From positions 1 through 64,000 of the forward strand of contig NZ_JAAALO010000015.1 of NCBI RefSeq assembly GCF_009908295.1: 64,000 nt of DNA, given 5' to 3'. The position numbers and the translations under genes were made by a program. Below the pieces are notes generated by a model that was given only the letters and a program-made list of their open reading frames with translations, was not told the origin of the DNA and did no database searches. This document shows positions 1-8,159 of the stretch, piece after piece (the stretch's first letter is position 1; each line of letters starts with the position of its first letter). Source of the stretch: Micromonospora rubida (GTDB taxonomy: Bacteria; Actinomycetota; Actinomycetes; Mycobacteriales; Micromonosporaceae).

Positions 1-522
1 ATCGCCCCGCCCGACCCGGACGACGGAACACCACCGGAGCTGTCGCTGTGCGGGACGCTGCTCGTGCAGGCCGCCCTGGCCGCGGCCCGACACGGCGACG
101 ACCAGACCACCGCCGACCTGATCGACGAGGCCGCCGACATGGCCGCCCGGGTAGGCGACGGCCACGACCACCACCGGACCGCGTTCGGGCCGACAGCGGT
201 CGACCTGGCCCGTGCCGCCGCAGCCCTCGAACTCGGCAACGCACCCGACGCGGTCGCCTGGCACGAGAAGACCACCAAGCGGGACACCTGGCGGTGGCTA
301 CCGGTCGAACACCGCGCCGCCCACCTGCTCGACGCCGCCCGCGCCTACCTCCAAGCAGACGACCCGATCAGCGCGGGCCGGCTGCTGATCGACGCCGACC
401 ACACCGCACCGGCCGAGATACGCCACCGCCCCGCAGGCCGGGAGGTCCTCGCCCAGGTCGCCCGCGACCCACACGCCCCGGCCACGATTATCCAACTCGC
501 CCTCACCCTCGGCGTGACCTGA
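1..522 (+). CDS. C-terminal part of a helix-turn-helix/TPR-type regulator (partial)
   Basis: The reading frame is open from base 1 to a TGA at 520-522, so the gene starts left of the window and 173 C-terminal residues are visible. They are alpha-helical, alanine-rich and TPR-like, with features usual in the C-terminal half of actinomycete XRE-type regulators: a GTLLVQAALAAARHGD segment, an FGPT segment and a closing block with HRPAGREVL. The DNA-binding domain would lie upstream and is not seen, so the regulator call rests on C-terminal resemblance. The next small gene begins 3 bases after the stop, which suggests one transcript. The pair sits just inside the proposed end of an integrative element. 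Confidence 0.6.
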   Translation: MAPPDPDDGTPPELSLCGTLLVQAALAAARHGDDQTTADLIDEAADMAARVGDGHDHHRTAFGPTAVDLARAAAALELGNAPDAVAWHEKTTKRDTWRWLPVEHRAAHLLDAARAYLQADDPISAGRLLIDADHTAPAEIRHRPAGREVLAQVARDPHAPATIIQLALTLGVT

Positions 523-524
523 AC

Positions 525-764
525 ATGACCGCACCATTCCTGTCCCTGGCCCAGATCCGCAACCGACTGATTCTCACCGCCCGCTGGGTCCTCCGCGACC
601 ACCAACCCCGACCCGACGGCCACTGCCCGATCTGCCGGACAGCAGACTGCCCGGTGGCCACCGCCGCCCGCGACGTCCTCCGCGCAGCCAAGGAAGTACA
701 GCTGTGGAGTACAGCAACCGAGCCGACCACACCCGACCGGGACGACTCGCAGCAGGCCGATTGA
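525..764 (+). CDS. Small CPIC-motif protein of unknown function
   Basis: A 79-residue protein starting at ATG 525, two bases after the preceding stop, so probably translationally coupled. It carries a C-P-I-C-x4-C-P motif (CPICRTADCP) near residue 36, which could bind a metal through its cysteines. The rest is a helical N-terminus (residues 5-25) and a polar tail. Small CPIC/CxxC proteins next to HTH/TPR regulators are common in actinomycetes, but I know of no assigned function. It is the last gene before the tRNA-Pro fragment and would be the terminal gene of the proposed integrated element. Confidence 0.6.
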   Translation: MTAPFLSLAQIRNRLILTARWVLRDHQPRPDGHCPICRTADCPVATAARDVLRAAKEVQLWSTATEPTTPDRDDSQQAD

Positions 765-800
765 CCTCGGAAGACACCCGATCCGACCGCCTCGCCGCCA

Positions 801-844
801 GTTCGGGACGAAGAGGTCGTCGGTTCGAATCCGGCCACCCCGAC
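801..844 (+). other. 3' half of tRNA-Pro(GGG); likely attachment site of an integrative element
   Basis: The 44 bases read as the anticodon arm (TTCGGGACGAA, anticodon GGG), variable loop, T arm (GGTTCGAATCC) and 3' acceptor strand (ACCCCGA) of a tRNA-Pro. The bases to the left do not form the matching 5' acceptor strand, D arm or the 5' part of the gene. A truncated 3' tRNA end is the usual scar at one end of elements that integrate by tyrosine recombinase into the 3' end of a tRNA gene, the intact tRNA being at the other end. No integrase is visible in this window. Confidence 0.65.
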
Positions 845-966
845 CGAGGCCAGGGGGCACATCCGATCGACGGCGCCGAACCCGGGTACTGCTTGGGACA
901 ACGCATGCCACCGACGCTCGCCCCGGCAGGAAGACGGACATGGCCGTCCCGGTCAGGCTTGCTGAA

Positions 967-2199
967 TCACGTGCCGGCGAGGGCTTCGGTCGGCGCGAGT
1001 CGGCTTGCTCGTACGGCGGGGTAGAGGCCGGCGACGGCGCCGATCAGGAGGGTGGACGCGAGGCCGCCGGCCATTGCCCAGGCGGGCACCACGACGGGCC
1101 AGCCTTGACTTGCCGCGTAAAGGCCGGTAACGACGGCGCCGAGCAGGGTGCCGCCCGCACATCCGAGCGCGGAGAGTAGTAGCGATTCGGCGAGGAACTG
1201 GCCGAGGATTTGTCCGCGGGTGGCGCCGAGTGCTCGACGTAGTCCGACCTCGACGCGGCGTTCCAACACCGAGATCACCATGGTGTTGGCGATGCCGACT
1301 CCCCCTACCAGGAGCGCCACCGCGCCCAATCCGAGCAGCAACCCGTTCAGGGCGCTGTCGGTGGCCTGCTGGGCGGCCAACGCGTCGGAGGGTCGGGATA
1401 CCGCCACCTCGTTTGGTGTCTGCGGGTTGACGGTGCGCCCGAGTACCGCCCGAACCGCCGCGACCTGGGTGGGCGCGGCACGGAGGTAGAGCCGGGTGGG
1501 ATGGCCGTCGAATCCGAGGTAGGACTGAGCGGCCTCCCACCCCACCAGCGCGGCCGAGTCCAGCTCCTCGATCAGGGGTACGGGCGTCAGGATGCCGATT
1601 ACCGCGAACCACTCGCCGCCCAGCCACAACCGCGTCCCGACTCCGGGTACGTCCAAGCGGCGCGCGGCGGCGGAGCCGAGTATGACCGTTGGATAGGTGG
1701 CGGTGGCGGGCGTGAACCAGGAACCGGCGTGCATCGTGGCGTCAACGACGGTCAACAGTTCAGGTTGGGCGGCGAGCACCTGGATGCTGCCGGTCTGACC
1801 TGCGGGGACGTGGTCTGTGCGGTAGATGGATTTCTTGATGGCAGCGGTTGCGCCGACCGTTTCCACCGGCCCGATCCGGCCGACCGACGCCGTTGACTCC
1901 TTGGGTAGGACCGCCTCTTCGCCCGTCTGGGTCTCGCCTGGGGCTGCGGTCAGCAGGTTGGTGCCGAGCCGGTCGAGGGTTTGGTCCAGTTCGGCTCGGC
2001 TGGAGGCGGAGATGCCCACCACCGCCAGCATCGCTCCGATGCCGATGGCGATGCCCAGCGCGGAGAGGAAGAGCCGAAGTGGTCGGGCCCGCAACCCTGC
2101 CGCGCCCAGCCGGGCCACGTCGGCTGGGCTGAGGCGGGCCGGCCGCGGTTTAGGTGTGCCGAGTTTCCGGGGTGTGGCGGTGCCGGCTTTCTGGGTCAT
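967..2199 (-). CDS. MacB/FtsX-type ABC transporter permease
   Basis: A 410-residue membrane protein with the MacB layout: one N-terminal membrane segment (about residues 43-63), a large extracytoplasmic domain (about 65-280), then three C-terminal segments forming the FtsX-type permease domain. The conserved stretch with VISVLERRVEVGLRRALGAT is the FtsX cytoplasmic loop that contacts the ATPase. It overlaps the upstream ATPase gene by 4 bases (ATGA), and it is the last gene of the operon that begins at 6535. Such permeases usually work in mechanotransmission or export of lipoproteins or small molecules with an adaptor, here the product at 2885-4027. The substrate cannot be told from sequence. 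Confidence 0.88.
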   Translation of the reverse strand: MTQKAGTATPRKLGTPKPRPARLSPADVARLGAAGLRARPLRLFLSALGIAIGIGAMLAVVGISASSRAELDQTLDRLGTNLLTAAPGETQTGEEAVLPKESTASVGRIGPVETVGATAAIKKSIYRTDHVPAGQTGSIQVLAAQPELLTVVDATMHAGSWFTPATATYPTVILGSAAARRLDVPGVGTRLWLGGEWFAVIGILTPVPLIEELDSAALVGWEAAQSYLGFDGHPTRLYLRAAPTQVAAVRAVLGRTVNPQTPNEVAVSRPSDALAAQQATDSALNGLLLGLGAVALLVGGVGIANTMVISVLERRVEVGLRRALGATRGQILGQFLAESLLLSALGCAGGTLLGAVVTGLYAASQGWPVVVPAWAMAGGLASTLLIGAVAGLYPAVRASRLAPTEALAGT

Positions 2200-2888
2200 C
2201 GGCGCACCGCCGGAGGCCCACCCGAATCGCGGGTGATCCGACCGTCCCGCAGCGTGATCTGCCGGGGCAGACTGGCCGCGATGTCCTGGTCGTGTGTGAT
2301 TACGACGACCGTTGTGCCTTGGGCATGCAACTCGTGCAGCAGTGCTAGCACCGCCGTGCCAGCGGTCGAGTCGAGGTTGCCGGTCGGCTCATCGGCGAGC
2401 AGCAGCGCTGGCTCGCCGATGACGGCCCGCGCGAACGCGACTCGTTGTCGTTCACCACCGGACAGCTCATGCGGCTGGTGGTCGAGCCGGTGGTCGAGGC
2501 CGACTCGGGCCAGGGCGTTCGCCGCGCGTCGCCGCCTTTCCCGCCTGGGTGTGCCGGCGTAGAGCAGTCCGTCGGCCACGTTGTCCAGCACGGGTATGCC
2601 GGCGGCCAGGTGGAACTGTTGGAACACAAAGCCGATCCGGCGGCTGCGGAGGGCGGACACCTCCCGGTCGGTGAGGGTGGACACGTCGTGCCCATCGATA
2701 CGCACCGTCCCGACCGACGGGCGGTCGAGGGTGCCGATCAGGTTCAGCAAGGTGGACTTGCCGGAGCCGGAAGCGCCGACAATCCCGGCCAGTTCTCCGT
2801 AGGCAATGGTCAGGTCAACGTCGCGTAGCGCCGTCACTCCGCCGGGGTAGGCCCGGGACACCCCGACGAGTTCGATCACATCGGTCAT
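2196..2888 (-). CDS. MacB/LolD-type ABC transporter ATPase
   Basis: A 230-residue nucleotide-binding subunit. Walker A is GASGSGKST near residues 38-46, the signature is LSGGERQR, and Walker B with the family-specific extension is LLLADEPTGNLD, as in LolD/MacB ATPases. It overlaps the adaptor gene upstream and the permease gene downstream by 4 bases each, so the three are translated together. It should power the permease encoded at 967-2199. Confidence 0.92.
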   Translation of the reverse strand: MTDVIELVGVSRAYPGGVTALRDVDLTIAYGELAGIVGASGSGKSTLLNLIGTLDRPSVGTVRIDGHDVSTLTDREVSALRSRRIGFVFQQFHLAAGIPVLDNVADGLLYAGTPRRERRRRAANALARVGLDHRLDHQPHELSGGERQRVAFARAVIGEPALLLADEPTGNLDSTAGTAVLALLHELHAQGTTVVVITHDQDIAASLPRQITLRDGRITRDSGGPPAVRR

Positions 2889-4027
2889 TGCGGCACCCCC
2901 ACCATCGCGCCCTCGGTCAGGCTTTCGCCGCTGACCTCGACCCGCCCGTCGGCGAACAAGCCAGCTTGCACTGCCACGATCCTGGCTCCGGCCGGTTCGG
3001 TCACCTCCACGCCGTACCCACCCTCGGCGAGCGCCAACAGCGCCTCCACCGGCACGGTGAGCACGTCCCGGCGCTCCTTCGCGACGTATCGCACATCCAC
3101 CGGCGTGGCGCTCAACCCACCCAAAGCCTTCTGATCAGCGATCGCGATAATGACCTCGACCGTTGCGGCACCGGTGCCGGGCCGTTCCGGGTTGGCAGGC
3201 TGCTGCTCACCTCCGGCTGGGGCGCCGGCTGCTGGGGCGCCCACCGCGCTGACCTTGCCGGCCACCGAGCCGCCGGTGGGCAGCGTCACGGTGACCTTGG
3301 TGCCCTTCGCCGCCCAAGCGGCCTCGCCCGCGCCGGCGGACACCGTCACCATTCGGGTACTGCCGGTGTACGTCAGCACGTCCCCGGTCGCACTCGCACC
3401 AAGGCGTACCAGGTGCTGCGCGATGCGTACCGCCTTCGGCGCGTAGACCACCCGGTCCCGCTCGACCGTACCGGTCTCCGGCAGCTCCAGGTCCTTCTGC
3501 CAACGCTTCACGGCGACAGTAGTGGTCGCGGAGAACACCTCATCCGCCGTGAACCCGCCATAGCCGAGGGCGGCGAGATTTCGCTCGAACTGCCGCACGT
3601 CCGAGCCGGTGCTGCCCTCGGCCAGTGGCCGGTACATCGGTAGGAGGCCATACAGCAGCACCACTGGCCGCTCGTCGGCGCGTAGCAGCACCGCGCCGCG
3701 CCGTACCGTGGCCCCGACCTCCGGTAGCCAGGTCACCGTGCCGGTGGCGGTCGAGGCGAGCGGTATGGCTGGGCCGTATCCGAGTTCGCCGGCCAGCGTC
3801 ACGGTCTTGACCAGCGTCTGCCGGGTGACCGGCGCGGTGGCGGCCGGCCCCGTACGCGCCGACGACGGTGTGTCCCCACCCCGCCCGCCGAGGCCAAGGG
3901 TGGCCGCGCCGGCCACCGCGAGGGTGACCAGCGCGGCAACGCCGCCCAGCGCGGCCCGCAGCCGCCGTCGCCGCCTCCAGCCTGTTGGGGTAGGGGCCGG
4001 CTCGGCCGGGGGTACCTGCTGGCTCAT
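2885..4027 (-). CDS. Membrane-anchored adaptor protein with peptidoglycan-binding-like domain
   Basis: A 380-residue protein with a single N-terminal membrane anchor (about residues 24-47). A biotinyl-lipoyl-like region follows, interrupted by a PG_binding_1-type domain (about residues 135-190; EGSTGSDVRQFERNLAALGY). A C-terminal beta region resembles HlyD/MacA membrane-fusion proteins. This HlyD plus peptidoglycan-binding architecture is usual next to MacB-like transporters in Gram-positive actinomycetes, where it would span the wall instead of reaching an outer membrane. It overlaps its neighbours by 4 bases on both sides. Confidence 0.8.
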   Translation of the reverse strand: MSQQVPPAEPAPTPTGWRRRRRLRAALGGVAALVTLAVAGAATLGLGGRGGDTPSSARTGPAATAPVTRQTLVKTVTLAGELGYGPAIPLASTATGTVTWLPEVGATVRRGAVLLRADERPVVLLYGLLPMYRPLAEGSTGSDVRQFERNLAALGYGGFTADEVFSATTTVAVKRWQKDLELPETGTVERDRVVYAPKAVRIAQHLVRLGASATGDVLTYTGSTRMVTVSAGAGEAAWAAKGTKVTVTLPTGGSVAGKVSAVGAPAAGAPAGGEQQPANPERPGTGAATVEVIIAIADQKALGGLSATPVDVRYVAKERRDVLTVPVEALLALAEGGYGVEVTEPAGARIVAVQAGLFADGRVEVSGESLTEGAMVGVPQ

Positions 4028-4641
4028 CCCTGGAAGGTCGCCTTCGGGTTCGGGGTGGTCTTCGGACGCCCATCAAGCACCGGTGCACAGATTTGCATCG
4101 CTCGCAGTTTCGCCGCCTGCTCCTGCGGGGTGAGTTCCACGCCCATCCCGCCCTCAGGCCATCCGCCATCCGGGGCCGGGTCAGGCGAGTCGGGCGACCC
4201 GTTCGCGCGCATGCACTTCGCGTACTCACGCCGGTGCCCAATCTGCTCCGCAGTCAGTGAGGGCCCCTTGTCCTCCAACTCCCCAGGGAAAGGCAGGTTG
4301 AAGTCCTTACATTTCGTTTGAGCCGCCAACCACTTCGGATCAGTCTTTCTCGAGCCGCCGAATTGGCTTAGGTCGACGTGCCCCTTGGCGTCCGGATCTG
4401 GCAGGTCAAAGCCCTCTTTACGCAGGCAGTTGACCCACTGGCGCTGCCCTTCGATGTACTGGGCGACAGGCCCACTGACCGCACCGGCCGATCCCGTCGG
4501 CTGGGCGCTGGAACCGTCGGCGGTGGCCACCGCCGGCACCTCGGCGCCACCGCATGCGCTGAGCGCCAACGTCACCATGACAGCAGCTCCCGCACTGATG
4601 ACATGACGCCGATACCGGTGGGAAATTCGTAGATTAACCAT
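4024..4641 (-). CDS. Secreted lipoprotein, unknown function, paired cysteine motifs
   Basis: A 205-residue predicted lipoprotein. The lipobox LSAC places the acylated cysteine at residue 30, after a hydrophobic stretch at 14-29. The mature part has two similar motifs, CLRKEGFDLPDP and CMRANGSPDSPDP, each followed later by another cysteine, suggesting two repeats or disulfide-linked modules. Related lipoproteins with C-x2-x-G and PDP motifs are common beside MacB-like operons in actinomycetes, without known function. A CAGGAGAG ribosome site precedes the ATG. The gene overlaps the adaptor gene by 4 bases, so it is probably a partner or cargo of the transporter. Confidence 0.72.
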   Translation of the reverse strand: MVNLRISHRYRRHVISAGAAVMVTLALSACGGAEVPAVATADGSSAQPTGSAGAVSGPVAQYIEGQRQWVNCLRKEGFDLPDPDAKGHVDLSQFGGSRKTDPKWLAAQTKCKDFNLPFPGELEDKGPSLTAEQIGHRREYAKCMRANGSPDSPDPAPDGGWPEGGMGVELTPQEQAAKLRAMQICAPVLDGRPKTTPNPKATFQG

Positions 4642-4724
4642 GCTCTCCTGACCTCTATGTCCGGGCTACGTGCGCTGAAGCCGCACGGGCAATCAAACGA
4701 GCTGACCAAAAAGGGGGCGATGTT

Positions 4725-5993
4725 TTAGGAGCCGCGGGCTACCGGCGACCAGTGCCAGCCATCGGTCGACCCGTACAGCACCTCGTCGTCGTAACTGGTT
4801 GTGTAGAACCAACCGTCGGACGTACGGCGGATCGGGTAAACGGTGGCCGGGAGGCCATCTGGTTCGACTGCCTCATACGTGCCATCCGAGCCCGCCGCCC
4901 ACCAGCGGTAGCCGTCGAGGTCCCGGTCGCGTTGGGGCACGGATTCGAACAGCACATGGGTCCCATCGGACGTGACGAACGACTGGGGGCTGCGGCTTTG
5001 GTCAGCCGGCACACTGTCCGCACCAGAAACGCGCTGCCAACTACCACCGTCCTGGCTGCCGTCGTCCACGTAGCGGTAGACAGCTCGGTGCTGCGCGCCG
5101 ACGACCACCGAATACCCGGTCGCCCCGTCACCCGTTGCCAGGTACGGCGCTAGACAGCGGTCTCGGGCGCAGCTCGGCGCGTCCGCGAAGACATGGGTGG
5201 ACCAGGTGCCTCCAGCATCCCGGCTCACCGCGACCCCCGGTCGGCCGGTCGGCGGATCGATGCCCGACGCCCACAGTCGGCCAGCCGACTCCTCGACCCG
5301 CACATCATCACTCAAAGTCAAAGCGGGTTGATTGGTCAGCGGCGCGATCCGGTGTGATCCCGGATCAAGCGCGTGCATCCTGCACGGTGAAGCCGCCTTG
5401 TTCGGCTCCGGCCAGCACATGGCAATGCTGCCGGTCGGCACCGCCGCGACGGGAGGGACACGATCCAGCATGTGCCAGGTTCGCCCGCCATCAGTACTGG
5501 TCTGCAGGGTCCGCTGCGAGCCGTGCAGGACGACGGCGAGCAGCCGGCTGGGTCCGAGGACCTCGAAGCTGGCGGCATCGATCGGCCCGCCCCGGTCGCT
5601 CCAGGTTCGTCCGCCATCGTCGGAACCAACCAGTTGCACAACGGTCTTGACGCAGGGACCCGTGGCGCATCTCGGCTGCGTCGACATCGACAGGTACAGG
5701 TGTCGTGCGTCGGCCGCCCCGGCCCACCGAATCCGCTCCCCACCGTGTGGCAGGACGCCAGGCACCGACTGCCGACCAACGCCCGTCTCGCCTCTGACGG
5801 ACCGCTCCTGACTGACCATTGCGGCAATGCCCGTACCGGCGGTCATCACGAGGGCCACAGCGACCGCGAAGTTGGCGGCCGTCTGCCGGCGGCGACGCCG
5901 GCGGCCAGCCGCGTACAGCTCATCCGCGACCAATCGGCTCGGCGGCGGCGCCGAGTTCGCCGCCGCCTCGAAGAGATCACGCAGCTCTGTCAT
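4725..5993 (-). CDS. Single-pass membrane protein with BNR/sialidase-like repeats, possible anti-sigma partner
   Basis: A 422-residue protein. The short cytoplasmic N-terminus ends in an arginine block (GRRRRRRQT, residues 30-38). One membrane segment follows (about 40-60), then a large outside domain rich in Asp-box-like repeats (SDDGGRTWS, STDGGRTWH, SRDAGGTWS, STDGWHWS), which suggests a beta-propeller. It overlaps the sigma factor gene by 4 bases. Single-pass proteins encoded right after SigE-type sigma factors are often their regulators, so I infer an anti-sigma or sensing role. The Asp boxes show fold, not sialidase activity. Confidence 0.68.
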   Translation of the reverse strand: MTELRDLFEAAANSAPPPSRLVADELYAAGRRRRRRQTAANFAVAVALVMTAGTGIAAMVSQERSVRGETGVGRQSVPGVLPHGGERIRWAGAADARHLYLSMSTQPRCATGPCVKTVVQLVGSDDGGRTWSDRGGPIDAASFEVLGPSRLLAVVLHGSQRTLQTSTDGGRTWHMLDRVPPVAAVPTGSIAMCWPEPNKAASPCRMHALDPGSHRIAPLTNQPALTLSDDVRVEESAGRLWASGIDPPTGRPGVAVSRDAGGTWSTHVFADAPSCARDRCLAPYLATGDGATGYSVVVGAQHRAVYRYVDDGSQDGGSWQRVSGADSVPADQSRSPQSFVTSDGTHVLFESVPQRDRDLDGYRWWAAGSDGTYEAVEPDGLPATVYPIRRTSDGWFYTTSYDDEVLYGSTDGWHWSPVARGS

Positions 5994-6535
5994 TCCTTTC
6001 CCCCCGTAGCACCCGCCAGTACGGGGACAGAAAGCGCGTCACCCAGAACCTTGCGTAGCGTGGCGAGACCCTTCGATGTCTGACTCTTCACCGTGCCCTC
6101 CGAACAACCCAACGCGACGGCCGTCTCGGCCACGTCAAGCCCTTGATAGAACCGGCAGACCAGGGTCACCCGCTGCCGCGGTGGCACCTGACGCAACGCC
6201 TGAGCAAAGACCACCCGACGGGCCACCGACTCGGCGTCGTCACTCCCGCCGGCCACATCGGGCATCTCCGCCACCACGCGCTCACGGCGCCGCCACACCC
6301 GCCGCGTCTCAGACAGGTACGTCCGGACCAGACAGGTCCGCACGAACGCGTCCAACGCCTGCGGATCGCGGACCCGGTGCCAGGCCGAGGCAACCCGGAT
6401 GAACGCAGCCTGGGTCAGGTCATCCGCCCAGTGCCAGTCCCCGCACATCAGGTATGCGGAATGCCGGACCACCTCGCGCCGAGCAGTGAAGTACTCACTG
6501 AACTGGCGCCGATCCTCGTCTTCGTGGCTTCGCAT
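5990..6535 (-). CDS. SigE-family ECF RNA polymerase sigma factor
   Basis: A 181-residue ECF sigma factor with region 2 (residues about 10-80; YLMCGDWHWADDLTQAAFIRV) and region 4 with its helix-turn-helix (about 120-170; LVCRFYQGLDVAETAVALGCSEGTVKS). This matches the actinomycete SigE family. I start at ATG 6535, preceded by AAGGGAG at normal spacing, although the frame is open 30 codons further upstream. It is the first gene of the minus-strand operon 6535-967 and overlaps the next gene by 4 bases. It probably directs transcription of that operon. Confidence 0.88.
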   Translation of the reverse strand: MRSHEDEDRRQFSEYFTARREVVRHSAYLMCGDWHWADDLTQAAFIRVASAWHRVRDPQALDAFVRTCLVRTYLSETRRVWRRRERVVAEMPDVAGGSDDAESVARRVVFAQALRQVPPRQRVTLVCRFYQGLDVAETAVALGCSEGTVKSQTSKGLATLRKVLGDALSVPVLAGATGGKE

Positions 6536-6635
6536 CCGACTCCCTTCACCCTGTAGGTGCGCGGGCGAGGTGGGATCGGTTGCTTGGATCGCCAAGGATT
6601 TTTCGCGCTGACCGAGACCAGCCAAGCTTTGGTCC

Positions 6636-6725
6636 TTACAGCGGCGGTCCGGTGTGCCGCTTGCTGCGGCCGTAGGGCCAGGGGTTGGCCTGGCAGCCGT
6701 TGAGGAACAGCGTCTGCTGCGTCAT
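6636..6725 (-). CDS. Putative 29-residue peptide coupled to the recombinase
   Basis: A short frame whose ATG (6725-6723) overlaps the recombinase stop as TGATG, the classic arrangement for translational coupling. The peptide begins MTQQTLFLNGCQANPWPYG and ends in a basic, proline-containing tail at a TAA (6638-6636). It is too short for family assignment. The coupling is the main support; chance cannot be excluded. Confidence 0.35.
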   Translation of the reverse strand: MTQQTLFLNGCQANPWPYGRSKRHTGPPL

Positions 6726-7660
6726 CACCGGCACACGCTTCCCCGCCCCCGGACACCGCTCATGCCTGGGGCCACGCCGTCTGGGCAGCCGGGTTGCTGA
6801 ACCGCGATGGTCGCTTCGTCGTGCTCGCGGAGCAGCCTAAGGATCGTCGCGGGAGACGGATGCTGTCCCTTCTTCTTTCCCTTGGTGATGACCAGCCGGG
6901 AGGCGATGTCGCGCAGGCTCAGCTCCTGGCTGCGTAGGTGCAGTGCCATGGACAGCATGTGGTCGTCGGTGACGCTGGCGCCGCCGATGCTCTTGCCCCG
7001 AGTGCGGGCGGACTCGTGGCCTTCCAGGGTGCGATCTCGGATGTACTCGCGTTCCATCCCGGACAGGGCGGCTAGCACGGTGAACACGATTCCGGACGGG
7101 TCGTGTGAGCCTTGGAGTTCGCCGGTAAGGAACTCCAGGCCGACGTCCGAGGCTTTCAGCTGCTCGGCCAACGCGGCCAGTTCCAGGCCCCGGCCGAGGC
7201 GCTTGTGCTCGTGGACCACGAGGGTGACCGCGACGCCGGAGGCCCGTAGCTCCCCTGCGAGGCTTATCGCCTTGTCGAGTTCGGGCCGCCTTGTCGCGCG
7301 GGTGGAGATCTTCTCGGAGAAGATTCGGGTAACGCCGGCCGTCCGCAGCGAGTCGAGCTGGGTGTCCAGGGACTGCCGGACGGTGGAGGCGCGTGCGTAG
7401 CCGATGCGTACGTGCCCGGCTGGTTCGGTTCCGCGGACGGCGGGGCGGGGCAGTTCGACCCACACCGACCCCGGCTTGCGCACCGGTGGTGTCGCGACGG
7501 CGAGAGCCTTGGCCAGATGGGGTACCAGCCGGAAGCGTGCGGTGTGGTACTGCACGGCCACCCTGCCCTTGCCTGTCCGGCACGGCGACCCGGCCGGGGC
7601 GGCGCAGGCGGACATCGGGCAGTCGCACGCTTCCACGCGCTGGAAATCATCGTCGCTCAC
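6725..7660 (-). CDS. Serine recombinase with N-terminal zinc-knuckle-like extension
   Basis: A 311-residue protein. Residues 84-215 form a resolvase/invertase catalytic domain: the RIGYARAST motif carries the nucleophilic serine (about residue 92), with QLDSL after it and a GMEREYIRDRT helix later. The C-terminal part (about 225-280) has a helix-turn-helix (SLRDIASRLVI). The first 45 residues hold C12, C14, C19, C27 and H39 in a CDCP...PC...H arrangement, like the small zinc fingers common in actinomycetes. It lacks the long C-terminus of large serine integrases, so it is more likely a resolvase or invertase, or a remnant mobile-element gene. No target repeats were found beside it. Confidence 0.8.
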   Translation of the reverse strand: MSDDDFQRVEACDCPMSACAAPAGSPCRTGKGRVAVQYHTARFRLVPHLAKALAVATPPVRKPGSVWVELPRPAVRGTEPAGHVRIGYARASTVRQSLDTQLDSLRTAGVTRIFSEKISTRATRRPELDKAISLAGELRASGVAVTLVVHEHKRLGRGLELAALAEQLKASDVGLEFLTGELQGSHDPSGIVFTVLAALSGMEREYIRDRTLEGHESARTRGKSIGGASVTDDHMLSMALHLRSQELSLRDIASRLVITKGKKKGQHPSPATILRLLREHDEATIAVQQPGCPDGVAPGMSGVRGRGSVCR

Positions 7661-7748
7661 CTGCGGAGTGTTTCATGTGGGCGTTTCACTAGGTAGCTTC
7701 TTTGCGACCGCTGGAAGATCGCGGTGCGCCTGGACGTTGCCTCTAGGT

Positions 7749-8135
7749 ATGAGGATCAGCGCAGCTTCCAGAGTCAGCGGCGTGAGTGCACGGTCGTTGC
7801 GGCACTACGAGGATGAGGGCTTGATCGTCCCCGGTCGTTTCAGTAATGGGTTCCGCGACTACTGCCAGTCCACGATCGACCGGGTCCTCGTCATCCGCTC
7901 GCTGCTGGAGTCCGGGCTGCCCGTGCGGTTGATCAGGCAAGCTCTGCCCAACCTCACTGAAGGATCTGATGGCGGCACGGATGTGGTGCACGCGGAGTTC
8001 CTGCACGAGGTGCAGAGCCATCGCGATCGGCTCGCTGCGCGTATCGCCATTCTCAGCGACCAGCAGGCGGCACTCGATGCGTACCTACAGGAGGCCCGTC
8101 GCACTGCCTATGACCGCCACTTGACCTTGACGTAA
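7749..8135 (+). CDS. MerR-family transcriptional regulator
   Basis: A 128-residue protein with the MerR winged helix at residues 1-70 (SGVSARSLRHYEDEGLI, then a wing ending in FRDY) and a C-terminal coiled-coil helix (about 78-120) for dimerisation. The usual YY after ARTLRYY is replaced by HY. No cysteine cluster for metal binding is present, so it is probably a small-molecule or redox-type MerR, not a metal sensor. The oxidoreductase gene begins 25 bases downstream and is the likely target. Confidence 0.87.
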   Translation: MRISAASRVSGVSARSLRHYEDEGLIVPGRFSNGFRDYCQSTIDRVLVIRSLLESGLPVRLIRQALPNLTEGSDGGTDVVHAEFLHEVQSHRDRLAARIAILSDQQAALDAYLQEARRTAYDRHLTLT

Positions 8136-8153
8136 GTGTGAGGCTCCTACGCT
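8121..8153 (+). promoter_or_regulatory. Candidate MerR-controlled promoter for the oxidoreductase
   Basis: TTGACC (8121-8126) and TACGCT (8148-8153) are separated by 21 bases, longer than the 17 optimum, as expected for MerR-activated promoters, with an imperfect GTA...TAC dyad between them. Transcription would start close to the ATG at 8160, giving a leaderless message. A second TTGACG at 8127 gives only 15-base spacing. The call is by eye. Confidence 0.35.
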
Positions 8154-8159
8154 TCGTAC

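Noticed and set aside
503..901. A minus-strand frame containing VAGFEPTTSSS
   Set aside because: This is the usual antisense translation of a tRNA, here the tRNA-Pro fragment.
845..966. Possible small gene between the tRNA-Pro scar and the permease gene
   Set aside because: Frames here are open only by GC content, with no ribosome site or conserved motif.
4725..5993. A secreted sialidase
   Set aside because: Asp-box repeats are present but the arginine triad and acid/base residues cannot be identified, and the protein is membrane-anchored next to a sigma factor.
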